From Linyphia triangularis (lineage: Eukaryota; Arthropoda; Arachnida; Araneae; Linyphiidae), in the NCBI GenBank assembly GCA_963978545.1, contig OZ021724.1:96889792-96953791 (forward strand): a stretch of 64,000 nucleotides of DNA, read 5' to 3'. Both the position numbers and the translations under genes were made by a program. Positions 20,770 through 32,549 of the stretch are shown one piece after another. Within the stretch, counting starts at the first letter, position 1; the number at the start of each line of letters is the position of its first letter. The notes beneath the pieces were generated by a model. That model saw only the letters and a program-made list of their open reading frames with translations. It ran no database searches and was not told the DNA's origin.

Positions 20770-21040
20770 AGTCGAAAAGCCCTATACAGGTACATGGGGA
20801 CCGAAAGTGTCGCCAAATGGTCGCCAACTTGGCAAGATAGAGCCAAGTTGGCGAGATTGCCATTAACCATAATGTTAAATGGCCTTCTTGTAAAACTCGT
20901 TTTCAAGCATTAAGAGACGCATTGCAGGAAAGCGGAGTAAAGACAAACTCTTGCACTGCCTTATGCGAAATGTACATAAATTTCTCTTTGTACATAATTA
21001 ATACTATGAAATATTTACAAATATTCAGAAATTCGTAACA
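20770..21040 (-). mobile_element. Truncated LTR, family L, copy L2
   Basis: It contains the GTCGAAAAGCCCTATACA block, the GTCGCCAA/TTGGC block, CATAATGTTAAATGGCC and the terminal AAATTCGTAACA at 21031-21040. The promoter-proximal half (HSE, TATA, R, U5) is missing and the flanks show no duplication, so this is a broken copy. Confidence 0.75.
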
Positions 21041-21059
21041 AAATGAAAACAATTTATGT

Positions 21060-21430
21060 CATTTCATTCAGTGATAATTTTCGTACCTAACACACCAAAT
21101 TTCAAGATTTTATAGTAAGTAGTTTCTAAACGAACTGGATTAGAAGATTGTAACATAACGAGTATAGGGAATGATCTTTACTAGGAATTCCTTCTAAACA
21201 AAAACTGAGTTCTACTTTTTTTCTATGGCAAACAAGTCTATGGATTTTTGTACAAGTGTACAAGTTCTCAATCAAATCCCAGCGAACTGCCAACAAGCAG
21301 AGTCGACAAAGTCTGGAATTCGCCATTGAGATTCGTACCCAAGTCTTTACTCGTCTCACAGTGTTGATACCAGTAAAAGTTGTATCAGTCGTCAATAAGT
21401 ATTGTCTTAAACTTGGTTGTAACAAAATGT
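21060..21430. repeat. Repeat shared with 63116-63260
   Basis: Aligned blocks include 'ATTTTCGTACCTA.....CACC', 'AGTAGTTTCTAAA', 'TAGAAGATTGTA.CATA.CG' and 'AGGGAATGATC'. In the right-hand copy this segment is one arm of an inverted repeat; here only one arm is visible. No coding function is evident. Confidence 0.5.
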
Positions 21431-21439
21431 AAGACTTTT

Positions 21440-21843
21440 AGAAATTAAGGAATTAAGGCTTAAAAATGAATTTTAGAATAATAAATGTACTTAATATATC
21501 ACATATTATGTGAAAGAAGACAGAATAATTTATTATGTCTATAATCTCATTTTGTACTTCATGAGATATATACTGTAGATGCCAAAAGTCTTCGTACTGT
21601 TTTAAAATTTGTAGAAAAAGTGCCGTGATGTGGAATTGAATTCGTATATCAAGTTCAATATTTTTTATTTATTTTTTAATAGAATCTCTATTTAAATCTG
21701 AATAAAACTTAATGTTTTAGGATAGTATTAAATCGTTTATTTTTATAAAAAATAGATTCATAGAACCATAGGAAAAAAAGGATCACAAAAGTGTTCGTAC
21801 ACCATGAAATTTTCTGATGAATTCATTAAAGAAATTTTCCAAC

Positions 21844-21878
<35 letters not shown>

Positions 21879-21940
21879 TTGGATTGTGATGATATTTAAA
21901 ATATTGATTGCCTGTAATATTTTCTATCTCTATTTGTTAC
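21440..21940. other. Gene-free AT-rich stretch
   Basis: Contains a 27-base T run near 21847-21873. Nothing else was identified. Confidence 0.35.
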
Positions 21941-21941
21941 T

Positions 21942-23091
21942 AGCTAAATACCCGTGTTTCGAGACGAAATTTTAACATGTGCAATATTTTAGCTAGCTGT
22001 GAGGCCTCGCTTTGCGAAAATCTGTCATTCGTGTATAGGACCCAGTTTTTGGCGCTTCGCTCGCAGGAAGGTTCATCGCTTCGCAAAATCGAGCTCGCTA
22101 TCGTTCGCTGAAAAGTTCATGGACACATAAACACAGGCTTATTTCACTCGTTAAAAGGTTTATTGCTATGCAAGCATAGGCTCTCTTCGCTCGCTGAAAG
22201 GTTCATTGCTGGCTAAGCATAAGCTCGCTTCACTCACTAAAATCTAATTGCTACATAAAGACTTAATATTGGAAACCTCTCCCTTGTTAAGAAAAAAAAA
22301 ATTCCCCGTTAATACAATAATACAACACCCCTTTAAGATTATTTTAACACGTGTTTGTGGAAAACAAAATTAGAGGCTAAAACTACTTATGTTGAAACTT
22401 TCAGAGATCTAGGCCTATTCGAAGTCACTTTTTGTGAAAAAATTAATTGAAAAACAAATTAAAATTTTAACATTCTTTTTAACAATCCAATTAGAAGGCC
22501 AAAACTACTTGTGTTGAATAAAAAGAAAAATGTTAAATTTTGTTTTTCAAAAATAAAATTAGAAGGCCACAACTATTTATGTTGAAAATTTCAAAGCTGT
22601 AGCCCTATTTGAAATCGTTTTTTAATATATATATTAATTAATTAAAAAAATTAATTAATAACGAACTAAACAAAAAATTTAAATTCCGTTTTTCTAAAAT
22701 CCAATTAGAAGGCCAAAACTACTTATGTTGAAAATTTCAGAGCTGTAGCCCTATTAGATATCGTTTTGTAAAATATTTATTGATTAAATAAAAAAATTAA
22801 TTAAAAAAGAACGAAATAAAAATTTAAAATTCTGTTTTTTAAAAGTCTAATTAAAAGGCCAAAACTACTTATGTTGAAAATTTCAGAGCTGTAGCCCTAT
22901 TAGATATCGTTTCGTAAAATATTTATTGATTAAATAAAAAAATTAATTAAAAAAGAACGAAATAAAAATTTAAAATTCTGTTTCTTAAAAGTTCGATTAG
23001 TAGACCAAAACTACTTATGTTGAAAATCTTAGAGCTCTACTCCAATTTTAAGTAGTTTTCTACAAATCCACAGTGCCACAGACAGACAGAC

Positions 23092-23136
<45 letters not shown>

Positions 23137-23150
23137 CACAACTTGTTTTA
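21942..23150 (+). repeat. CTAAATACCCGTG repeat with internal tandem arrays
   Basis: It opens 'TACTAGCTAAATACCCGTGT', followed by four to five units of ~55 bp built on CTTCGCTCGCTGAAAGGTTC (22030-22250). Then come ~147-bp tandem units (AATTAGAAGGCCAAAACTAC, 'AGCTGTAGCCCTATTAGATA') best preserved at 22700-23000, a GACA array, and the end TTGTTTTATTATTACAGAT. Such TACCCG heads and GACAGACA tails are common in degenerate arthropod repeats. A related, shorter copy occupies about 54935-55640, and another 3' end flanks 43305-44066. Class uncertain. Confidence 0.55.
23079..23136. repeat. (GACA)n microsatellite
   Basis: About 14 nearly perfect ACAG/GACA units with one GATA variant near the 3' end of the surrounding repeat. 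Confidence 0.95.
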
Positions 23151-23463
23151 TTATTACAGATAATCTATTTATTCTTTAAAGCATCTTGTAGCCGGAGGAA
23201 AAAAAATAGCAATATAAAATAAATCATATTTTACGATAATAGTAGTAAATCCATTCAATGTATTGCTAATATATTAATATTATTCCATTCAATGGTTTAG
23301 TATGTAAGAAAAACACCCCTTTTAAACAAGAAAATAAAATTCAAAATCAACCAAGAAAAGATAGCCCCACAGTGTTTTTATTCTAAACGTGAAAAGAGAT
23401 TTATTGTAAGAAAATTGAAAAATCCACATTTTTGCTCTATAAAAGTTTTTTTAGATTTTAGAA

Positions 23464-24190
23464 AAAACTAGGGGTGTGGAACATCGCACAACTTTCAATT
23501 ACACTGTAATATTGGTCACTGTATTAAAATTTGATCTGGGATGTTATTTACCATTTTCATATTTTCACTTATTCAAATATAAATGGACAGTTAGGCGATA
23601 TTTTTGGCAATAACTTTTTACATGGTCAAGAAAAATAAAAAAAAAATGGCAAAACTGGCGATGTTATTCCATAGACAAATACATGGTCCTTTCTTGTGCG
23701 TTAAACAGATAAAAATGAATCATTCATGGGGGACGCTCAAGAGCAGAGAATTCTTTTTTCAACTTTTTTCGCTTTTATCGCATTTTTACAGGAATTTTGA
23801 AAGTGGAGAACTTTAGAATTCCTTAAGAGGCATTAGTAGAGAGATTTTAATCAAAATCGTTAGAGCCGTTTTTTTAGAATTTGCAGAAAAACATGATTTC
23901 TTCATGATTTTTCATGATTTGAATCTTATGCGGATGCACGATTTAAACGAAAACTTCAATAGTAGGTCCCATGGCCACCGCTAACCTGCACACAAAATTT
24001 GAACATAGTGGGTCAATTTGTTTGGGAGTTATGCTGACCACATATACGCACACAGATACTGGCAGACATTTTTTCTAGACCACTTTTTTGAAATCAAGAT
24101 GTTTCAAACGGAGGAATACAAAGAAAGAAAAAAAAATTTAAAAAAAAAAATCAAATTTTTTATTTGACCGAATGCTATACTTTCATTACA
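23464..24190 (+). mobile_element. Dispersed element R, forward copy
   Basis: It starts 'AACTAGGGGTGTGGAACATC' and keeps the family order (AGGCGATATTTTTGG, CATTTTTACAGGAATTTTGA, 'GTGGGTCAATTTGTTTGGGA', TTTTTTCTAGACCACTTTTTT), ending near TATACTTTCATTAC. The distal hairpin half is lost. Non-coding. Confidence 0.65.
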
Positions 24191-24284
24191 AAGTAAAAAC
24201 TAACTTCAATTTCACCTGAAACTGTATGAAAAGCAGTCAGATCAGCAGAACTAAGTGGGTGTTCTGCTCGAGTAAAAAAAAATT

Positions 24285-25010
24285 CGTAAATGCTAGAAAT
24301 AGAAAGTTTTACCGTATCTTTTTAGAAAGGCAATGATAAATTAACCAGAAACGAATTGGAATCGAGTTTTATTTGAAGATGTAAACAAATTTAACGTTTT
24401 TAGTTTCGATGGGCGAGTTATTGTATGGAAAAGAAAAAATTATGAACTCAATCCAAAGAACTTTGTTGAAAGCATGGAGATGGAAGAGTCCTTGTCCGTG
24501 GGTGCTTGTCAGCATCAGGTAATTTGGTGTTAAATGCATCGATATAGATAAACAACTGGATAGACTGCTCCATTGTCAATGCAAAGAGAAAAACGCGTCG
24601 GGGATTGCGAAGCTGGTGGGAAGATTAACCAATCACAGTTCACTTTTATAGTTGGATGGAAATGCGAAAGACCTTGTAAAATGCTAGAGTATATATATTT
24701 TGTTGCACATTATTACTAATTAAGGTCTACTATTGACATTTCTGCTGTGTACAACCCACAATTTTATTTTCAATCCTCGGCAATCCGTATTTTTTTTATC
24801 CCACCAACGGCATCTGGCAACGGCTTCATTTTCCCAGCGTTAAGCAGTCTATCCAGTTGTTTATTTATATCGATGGTTAAATGATGGAATAATGAACTCT
24901 ATTTGAATATTTTGAATGATAAATTACATTTATCAGCCCAACATTTGGATATTACAAATAACTTCATTTTTTAATCAAGATAATGATCCTAGCTCAAATC
25001 CTAGCAATGA
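24285..25010 (+). pseudogene. Decayed Tc1-type transposase, interrupted by a MITE
   Basis: Translation across frames gives a clear Tc1 order. LTRNELE precedes VLFEDVNKFNVF (first catalytic Asp region; 24366 on), then FDGRVIVWKRKNYELNPKNF, then in another frame GDGRVLVRGCLSASGNLVLN (family GGGSVMVWGCMSASG-like). After the 339-bp insertion comes NILNDKLHLSAQHLDITNNF, then QDNDP (24976-24990), the second catalytic Asp motif. The LNPIE region with the third acidic residue is not recognisable. At least three frameshifts and stops (for example after NNFIF) make it dead. The MITE at 24537-24875 duplicated GTTAAATG inside the coding sequence. Confidence 0.8.
24537..24875. mobile_element. 339-bp MITE with 32-bp TIR and 8-bp duplication
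   Basis: The left end CATCGATATAGATAAACAAC faces the right end TTGTTTATTTATATCGATG, an inverted repeat of about 32 bases with one indel. Perfect 8-bp duplications GTTAAATG flank it (24529-24536 and 24876-24883). The sister copy is at 56130-56464. Duplication length and CA...TG ends fit hAT or P superfamilies; without a transposase the choice is open. It sits inside the Tc1 pseudogene. Confidence 0.9.
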
Positions 25011-25189
25011 TCGTTTTCGTTGCAGGAAGTGATCATCGCCTAGGCCACAAGACTGGGGCCTTGGGCCCATGATTTTAATGGGCCCCGAAATTGGTTGTAA
25101 ACCTATAACTTTTGTTTCATCAAAACTATGTGATTATCTTTAATAATCGGTACATAAAAATCATTTTGCATTGATCTTGAACCGTCTTT

Positions 25190-25368
25190 AGTTGGTTGCT
25201 TTCAGATTATCTGGCTTCTTCATCAACACGAGGGCTATAATTCGCCGAAACATTCGTCATTTGACAAGCCAACATGCATTTGCAATCACCCATGCCTTAC
25301 ACGGGACTCGAACCCACAACCTCGCGGTCTAGAAGCTAGCACGCTAACCACTTTACCGTTTAGTCGGC
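25190..25368 (-). mobile_element. tRNA-derived SINE, family 1
   Basis: Full-length minus-strand copy with B box GGTTCGAGTCC and head GCCGACTAAACGGTAAAGTG. Flanks GAACCGTCTT (25179) and GAACCGTTTT (25369) match at 9 of 10 bases. Body variants (CTTCTTCATCAACACGAGG) show it is older than the copy at 48695. Confidence 0.85.
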
Positions 25369-25379
25369 GAACCGTTTTC

Positions 25380-28300
25380 TGTATCAGAGAGTACATTAAT
25401 TCGAATAAACCAAACAATCATTTAAAAGCGCACAAATTTCAAGCTTTCTTAAGAGTTAAAAGAGAAATTTTTTTAACGAAGTCTTGAATTTATTGTGAGA
25501 TCAGAAAATGTCGGCTCTGAAGTTGTCAATAATGGTGCAGACACTGTTGTCGCGGATATTACTATACACATTGTGATAGTGAAATGAAATGCTATTCGTA
25601 ACAAACTTTTCATCTTTTAATTTATAAACTTAATTGTTTAAAATTTGTTTCTTTATTTGCGATAAAAAAATAACTTTTACAAAACAATATTAACATTAAT
25701 TGATAAACTTTTTCTATATTTAATGTTAATTCATTTAACTTTGTGTCAAGCCCATTTCCAATAAATTTCGCTTTTGTAAAAGAGGCCCTCATCGAAAATG
25801 TCCAGACCTTAGGATCCAACTTGCCCTGCTCCGTTGCCTCTGTAATTGCCAACAAAATATAAAAACACCACCTCAGTCGACAGATTTGAACCCAAAAGAA
25901 CAGATTTGATGAGAATGGACAATTCTTGCATTTTTATTTTTTTTATTAAATTCTAAATGTTTCGAAAAGGCCATAAACATAAAAATGTCTGCTCAGCGCG
26001 CTTTTTCTTTATTTTAATTTTTGATCAAAATTACCTTGTTAGACGTTTGGGGGAAAACGACTCATTCCTCTGGCATTGAATGTGACGTCACGACTTCGCA
26101 AACATTTTAGCTTGAAGTGCAGCAGCGGAAACCAGATTTGCAAGTTTCTCGCAAATCACTCCAACCTGTACGGAATGCGGCAATGGTCTACCAACGCCAA
26201 CTATTTCAACGTCAACTATTTGGCAAAAATTTCACGATAACCATAGAAACGATAGGATCTCTTTACGTCACGGATGGTGTTGACTGTTTTGATCGGACTG
26301 GTTTTGGGGCATTTTCTTTTCTTAATATTTAAATAACTTATTTTTTTAAAGAATTTTTGATAAATATTTGGAATCAGAAATAAATTCTCCATAAATATTT
26401 ACTAATTTCACTCGTTTTTTAAAAAATGCGGGAATTGTCCATTGGAAGCTAAAGAAGACACGTCATTAAAATGAAAAGCGAACTAAAAACCAGTAATGAT
26501 CTAAAACTGAAAGAACATTGATGCATTTGAAAAAAATATTATTGAAATCTATGCCCCGACGCTTGAAAGTTGTTGTGAATGCTAAAAGACATATTACAAA
26601 TTACTAATTTTTACCAAAATATTACAATAAATACTAAAATGTAAAAAAAAATTAAGTTTACGAAGATTTTTGGAAGATATTTTTTGTGTTACTTTTTAAA
26701 CACTGATTTTTCTGGAATTCTTTTTACTCCGCGTTAAAAATATTTGTTATACTTTTTTATTAAGATGAAATTATAGAAATTATTAAAAAAATCCTAATGA
26801 AATTTGTAACTGTATGAACACTTATGGGAGCCACAGTATGTACGCTGCACTTCTTGGAGCGAGAAATCTAGAGGAATTGAAGTATTTTTTCAAGATTTCT
26901 TACATTTTTTTCCTTCTTTATTTTGGAAACGCCTTTAATCTGGTCTGGTCTAGCTTTAAGCCGGCTTGGTCTGGTTCATTGGCGATCATCCATTTATAAA
27001 AACCTAAGTTTTCTGATCGACTACGCCTTTTTGATATCATTTAAATCTTCACGCTAGCCAGTCGTCAACCCCGTCTCCTTCCCTCTCTCGTCTCTGGCAA
27101 TAAACTTTTGTTTAACTCGATCACGACTTGCTTCTTATGACAGTCAACACCCAATGTATAGTTATATATATATTAAAGTATTAAATGATATTAGATTAAG
27201 TAATTTTCTAATGATGAGATTACTGGTATAATAGGCTCTTTTTTCATTAATTATTATCCAGAATTATTAACATTTGTGTTCTTTATTTTTGTTCGATATC
27301 ATAAAAGCATATTTCCTAAAATAATGTATGATGTAGAAATAAACTATTTTATAATGATGTTGGTTAGGGCTCTTACTCTTTCCATAATATGCTTCTCAAC
27401 TAATTTCATACAAATAACTTGCTACATATTTCTAATTGTTTGAGAATGGATGTAAGTTCAATATATTCACTTGGTAGATCATGAAAATAGGATGTCCCGA
27501 TATCTTGGAGAATTATAATGAGAATTTTAACAAATAAGAATATAAATAAATTATTCGATCAAACGATTTCTTTTTAATTTATCTTTTAGTTATATTCTTA
27601 TTTTTAATTTTAGCATAAATTCTCCCGAATCACATAATTTTTTTTCAGATAGTGGTGATGAATGTAAAAAAGGTTGAGAATTATTATTCAATGGTAATTT
27701 CAGCAAATGAGAATATTAAATAAATGATTCGACCAAACGATTTCTTTTTAATTTATCATCCCTCAAATTGTGCACTGCTAGTTGAAAAACAAACACTTTG
27801 GAGAAAAAGAATGGCGAATTCATAAAACTGACACATATTATTATTACTTGGTATTTCATGTCTTGGTCTTGGAAGGATGTTTTGCCATGCATCAACGCCC
27901 TATGCTTAGAAACTTAGGAAAATCCACACAAAAACTAGGAATTGTTCTTACACGGCTTATGAGCTTTGAATAGTTGCAACATATAAAATTTTTAACTGTA
28001 GTCTATTACGAAATGCGCTCTCGTTCGCATCTCTATAAATTGTAAAGTATGTTTAAAAGGGGTGGGAGGAAGGTATTAAAAGGCATGCTATACTATAAAG
28101 CATTTTAAAAAGTTGATTCAAAAGGTGGAAATTAAGTATTTGTTTTTTTCCGAAATTGAGGAGGGTGGGGGTAGGATAATAGGAATCGCATTTGCCCTAA
28201 AATTCCTGATTTTTCTAAATGTTTGCTTCTACCTAAAAATTTTTAAATTGTTTTTAAACTTTTCGCTAATTCCTAAAAAAAAATTACAAAACCCAAAAAA

Positions 28301-28670
28301 TGATTTATCGATTTTCCTCCAAAACCAGCGAAAATCCCCCGATATTCCTCCAGAGGAGAAAATTTGTTATGAAATTTAAATTATTCAAATTTTAACTGTT
28401 GACAAGCAATTTTAATTTGTAGTTAAACTCATGTCAAAGTGGAAGTAATATTCTTTTTGAACTACTTTGAATATTGCTTAAAAAGTTAAATAAATGGATT
28501 TGATTGAATTCGCATGTTTGTCAAAACAAATATTTACATAATTATTCGATTAAATAACTCTTGTTTTTCTAAAAAGTTGTTTGGCAATCAGTTTTTTTTT
28601 TTTTTTTTTTTTAAATTGGCCACTTTTGCCGGTATTGAAATAAGCTTTGGAAAGAATATGTCTGCGTTAG
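25380..28670. other. Gene-poor stretch
   Basis: No exon can be supported. A minus-strand 77-codon ORF at 25622-25855 (LAITEATEQGKLDPKVWTF...) has an amphipathic composition and an AATAAA near its end, but no recognisable domain. At 27520-27760 there is a ~170-bp direct duplication (GAATATAAATAAATTATTCG, 'AAACGATTTCTTTTTAATTT' twice). A plus-strand ORF at 26117-26332 lies in a GC-richer patch with no clear features. Confidence 0.35.
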
Positions 28671-28683
28671 CCTATGTTGACTT

Positions 28684-29075
28684 TCAATAAAAAATCCCTA
28701 AATTTTTTTAGAATTATCCCTACTATTTTTTAGAATAATCCCTAAAATTTTAAGAATTATTCCTAAAATGTTCCTAAATTTTTTGGAAATATCCCTACAA
28801 TTTTTTAGAATGATCCCTAAAATTTTAAGAATTATTCCTAAAATTTCAAAAATCATCCCTAAAGTTTTTGGACTTATCCCTAAAATGTTCCTAAATATTT
28901 TAGAATTATCCCTACAATCTTTTAGAATGATCCCTAACATTTAAAGAATTATTCTTAAATTTTTTTTTAAGTATCCCTAAAATTTTTGGAACTATCCCTA
29001 CAATTTTTGGAATCATCCCTAAAATTTTCCTAAATTTTTTGGAATTATCCCTGAAATTCTTACCTAAATTTTTTT
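28684..29075. repeat. Degenerate ~20-bp minisatellite (ATCCCTAAAATTTT)
   Basis: Around twenty imperfect units built on ATCCCTAAAATTTTTTAGA and AATTATTCCTAAAATGTTCC. A minus-strand 80-codon ORF rich in LGIILK repeats is simply this array translated. Confidence 0.85.
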
Positions 29076-29089
29076 TAGAAAACTCACTG

Positions 29090-29690
29090 CCCCCACGAGA
29101 TAATTTTTTACTATTTACCTAAAGCCCACACAAATCTGACAGTAAGTAAGGCCCTTATGGGATTATCCCAAATCTTTTAGCTTAAATCTGGCTAAATCTC
29201 ATCTGGTTTTCAAAGGCTTATAAGTTAATACCCCTTAACTCTCATGACGTATTTGGAGGCGTCGTCTTTCTTTTGTATTGCGCATGTCGTAGATGATCGT
29301 GACGTACTGGATCAGATGGCGGATTTAACTGAATTCCCGGATGAATTTATTTGAATACTCATCTGGTTAAAAAACGCGTCAAAGTGGGCGGTAAGAAAGA
29401 CAAGAAAAGAAGCTGATGACGTACATTCTGATAAATGGCATCGCGTATTGAAAAGCCGTGTAAAACCTTTTTGTCGAGAATGACCTTTCCTTTCACCCCT
29501 TTAGGCTCCGAGTCTTACAGTCCATACAAAACATTAAAAGATGAATACAGTTTGGCTTGTTGAATATAGGGAACGTATATAAATTACATAATGCAAAATT
29601 TTTACCCATGTTGCGTTTAGTAAATTTTTATCGTAATTTTCAATTACGTTTATAAATACTGTTCACTGCATTTAAATTTGACATGGTTTG
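29090..29690. other. No gene seen
   Basis: Mixed-composition sequence. ATTATCCCAAATC, 'CTCATCTGG' and 'ACTCATCTGG' repeats near 29160-29365 suggest an eroded element, without definable ends. Confidence 0.3.
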
Positions 29691-29769
29691 GTGTTATTTA
29701 CCGTTTTCATATTTTCATTCATTTAAAAATTGGCCAGTTTGGCTATATTTTGGGCGGTAATTATTACAT

Positions 29770-30728
29770 TGGCCAAAAAACTAGGGATGTGGAACATCGC
29801 ACAACTTTCAATTACACTATAGTATTGATGTGGATTTGTGTCATTCACTGTTTTTAAATTTTCATCATTTATTGAGAAAAATGGCCAGTTTGGTGATATT
29901 TTTTTCCGATAATCCTTATATAATCCTTTCTTATAAGTGAAACAGAGGAGAGGAGAAAAAACGATCGTCGATGAGCTATGCACAGGGAAAGAGAACTCTG
30001 TGTTGAAGGCATTCGTTTTCCAACTTTTTACGCCATTAAAGTTTTTTTAAGGGAATTTCGGAGGTGGGCATGTTTAGAACACATTAAGAGGCATTACCAC
30101 AGCGATTTTCAACAAAATCGTTAGAGCCGTTTTTTTTGGCAAATACTGAAAAGCATGATATTTTTAATGGCAGCTAACTTATGCGGATGAGTGATATTGA
30201 ATAAAATCGTAATGGTAGGTCCTTGTGCCATCACCAACCCTCACTCCTAATTTGAACATCGTAGGTCCATTTGTTCGGGAGCTATGCTGACCACGTACAC
30301 ACAGACATTTTTTCTAGATCACTTTTTTGAAATCAGGATGTTCCAAAACGAGGAGAAATGGGGGAAAAGAAAAACGAAAAAAAACACGAAAATTTCTTTT
30401 TTCCGATATTTATCGCATAATCCTTTCGGGTAAGTTAAACAGAGAAGAAACAGTCTTTGATAAGCAATGCTCAAAGGAGGAGAAATCTATGTTAAATACG
30501 TCGATTCTTCAACTTTTTACGCCTTCATCGAATTTCTATAAGAATATCGGAGGTGGGGATGTTTAGAACATCTTAAAATACTAACCACAGCCTGCATCTT
30601 TCAAAACGTGTAAAATTAAGAAAAGAAGGGGAAAAAAAAAAAAAAAAATCGATTTTTTTTTTTTTTTTTTTTTTTACCGAAGGCAATGCTTTCATTACCT
30701 TGTATTACATAAGGGTAATTGAAAGTCA
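29770..30728 (+). mobile_element. Dispersed element R, forward copy with internal duplication
   Basis: It begins AAAACTAGGGATGTGGAACA and runs through the family blocks. At 30345-30570 a second segment (TTTCCGATATTTATCGCATA to GGAGGTGGGGATGTTTAGAA) repeats part of the element. It ends with A and T runs (30628-30674) and the terminus CTTTCATTACCTTGTATTAC ... GGGTAATTGAAAG. Confidence 0.6.
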
Positions 30729-30774
30729 AAATGTTTGTAACTTTAAAGTTAACTCAGAATAAAGTCTAATTGCA

Positions 30775-31345
30775 AATAACAATTGAATTCGGTAAAAAAA
30801 ATCGATACTTTGAGGAGCGTACGAAGTTCAAAAAAGTGGTCTAGAAAAATTGTCTGTCCGTCTGTCTGGGGTCAGCATAACATAATTACCAATCAAATTG
30901 ACCTGCAATCAATCCATTCAACTTTTACATACGAGTGAGCGGTGGCCGTGGAACCTGCCGTACAGGTTTTCGTCAAAAGTGCACTTGCGCATCATAAGGC
31001 ATCTGCCATTGGAAAATTTATGCTTTTCATCAATTATCAATAAAAACTCCAAAAATTCCATAGAAATTCGATAAAGGTGTAAAGAGTTGAAAAAAGAATA
31101 TCTTTAACGCAGAGTTTTCTTTCCTTGGGCATTGCCCATCAACGATTGTTTCCATTCTGGTTTACTCGCCCTAAAGAATAATGTAATAATTATCGAAAAA
31201 GATAACGCCAACTTCACCCTTTTGCCAGTTTTTTGTGTGTTTTTGTTTTAATTATTATTTTGGTATTGTAATAATTATCGCTAAACTGACCATTTTTTAT
31301 AAGTTAATTAAATTTGAGAACGAAAACAGTATGAAAATGAACAAA
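30775..31345 (-). mobile_element. Dispersed element R, reverse copy
   Basis: It carries reversed R blocks (GTGGTCTAGAAAAATTGTCT, GGTTTTCGTCAAAAG, 'GATAAAGGTGTAAAGAGTTG', 'GGGCATTGCCCATCAACGAT'). It lies tail to tail with the preceding copy, about 50 bp apart, forming a large imperfect inverted repeat. Confidence 0.6.
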
Positions 31346-31453
31346 ACCTTATTACCAGGTAGGTATTAGAAGATAAGAGCGATACATTAGCCACTCACAG
31401 GAGTTATATACTTTAAACCAGTTAAAAAATTTCAAATGAAAATCTATCCAAAT

Positions 31454-31980
31454 TAGAGGTCGGCGATATATCGATACGACGATATTTTTATCGATATTTC
31501 TAAAAAAAATATCGATATTAAAAATATCGATAAAAGTCACCGATATATCGATATTTTCTAACATTGTTAGTTTTTTGATGATCGTTTTGTAGTTTCATGT
31601 GTTTTTTAAATTTTCTTTATCCCCTTTTCAAAAACCTCAAAACCAAAGTTAGAACTTGGCTGAGAGACAGTTAAAAATGGCACCAATATTCAATATTTTT
31701 CCATACACTTAAAAGCTATTGAAAATTACCTAAATTTTTCTTAAAATCACTGCACCAATTAAGCGAAAATATAACTTTTTTTTTTTTTGTAATAGATCCA
31801 TTTCAGTTGAAAAAGTAGTCACCTTACAAAAAAGCAATCACGAAAAATAGAAATTTGCCCGGAAAAACTTTGTTTCTGGCAAAATCGAAAATCAAATTTA
31901 AAAAAAATCATGTATCGATATTTTTTTCTATGCAACGATATAGTATCGATATTTATTTTGATCGATATTTCCGACCTCTA
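31454..31980. mobile_element. TATCGATA-rich hAT-like MITE, copy I
   Basis: The ends TAGAGGTCGGCGATATATCG and ATCGATATTTCCGACCTCTA are inverted repeats. The perfect 8-bp duplication ATCCAAAT lies at 31446-31453 and 31981-31988. The first 100 bp hold five TATCGATA sites. This copy lacks the ~26-bp minisatellite found in copies II-IV. Non-coding; a minus-strand ORF through the left end is an artefact. Confidence 0.88.
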
Positions 31981-31989
31981 ATCCAAATA

Positions 31990-32540
31990 CTCCTGAAAAC
32001 TATTTGAAAAATATTATTTTAGCATTAAAATTCCTCCACTGACTACCAAACTATTTAACAATCACAGCATAAAAACAATTCAAACGTTTGATCTCATAAA
32101 ATATCTCGCTAGCTACTTCATAACTTTAATTATTTCTTTCAATAGGGAGTTGATATTTATCCCTAGGTATTGCATCGCTATACTTGTTAGATATGACGAT
32201 GTTTGCTTTCATTATTGAGAAATTGCCTATTTGCTCAGAGATTTTTATTTCAAAACGCTTATTCATTGTTCTCTGATTTGTGAAAATAAAACTGAATCTT
32301 GTCACTGATAACAATATCCTGACATGAAAATAAAAGAAATATTTTAGCATAATACTATGTATAACATTATGATAAAACTTCTTGAAATTCAATCGGAAAT
32401 GCTGTTAAGTTCGAATGAAAGAGTGATTCTATAGTAATTCTATGGGAGGAATCGTTTTAGAACCTGGATATTCGGTGAAAAGTTTTCTCGCTAACTTGGC
32501 AACAATTTTATGTATAAAACACCAAAATGCTCAACATTTT
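31990..32540. other. No gene seen
   Basis: AT-rich sequence between the MITE and LTR L3. An 88-codon minus-strand ORF (32126-32392) has no recognisable features. Confidence 0.3.
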
Positions 32541-32549
32541 GTTATATAT

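Noticed and set aside
25622..25855. 77-codon minus-strand ORF
   Set aside because: No domain, splice context or second copy; left as unassigned sequence.
28698..28940. Minus-strand ORF with LGIILK repeats
   Set aside because: Translation of the ATCCCTAAAATTTT minisatellite.
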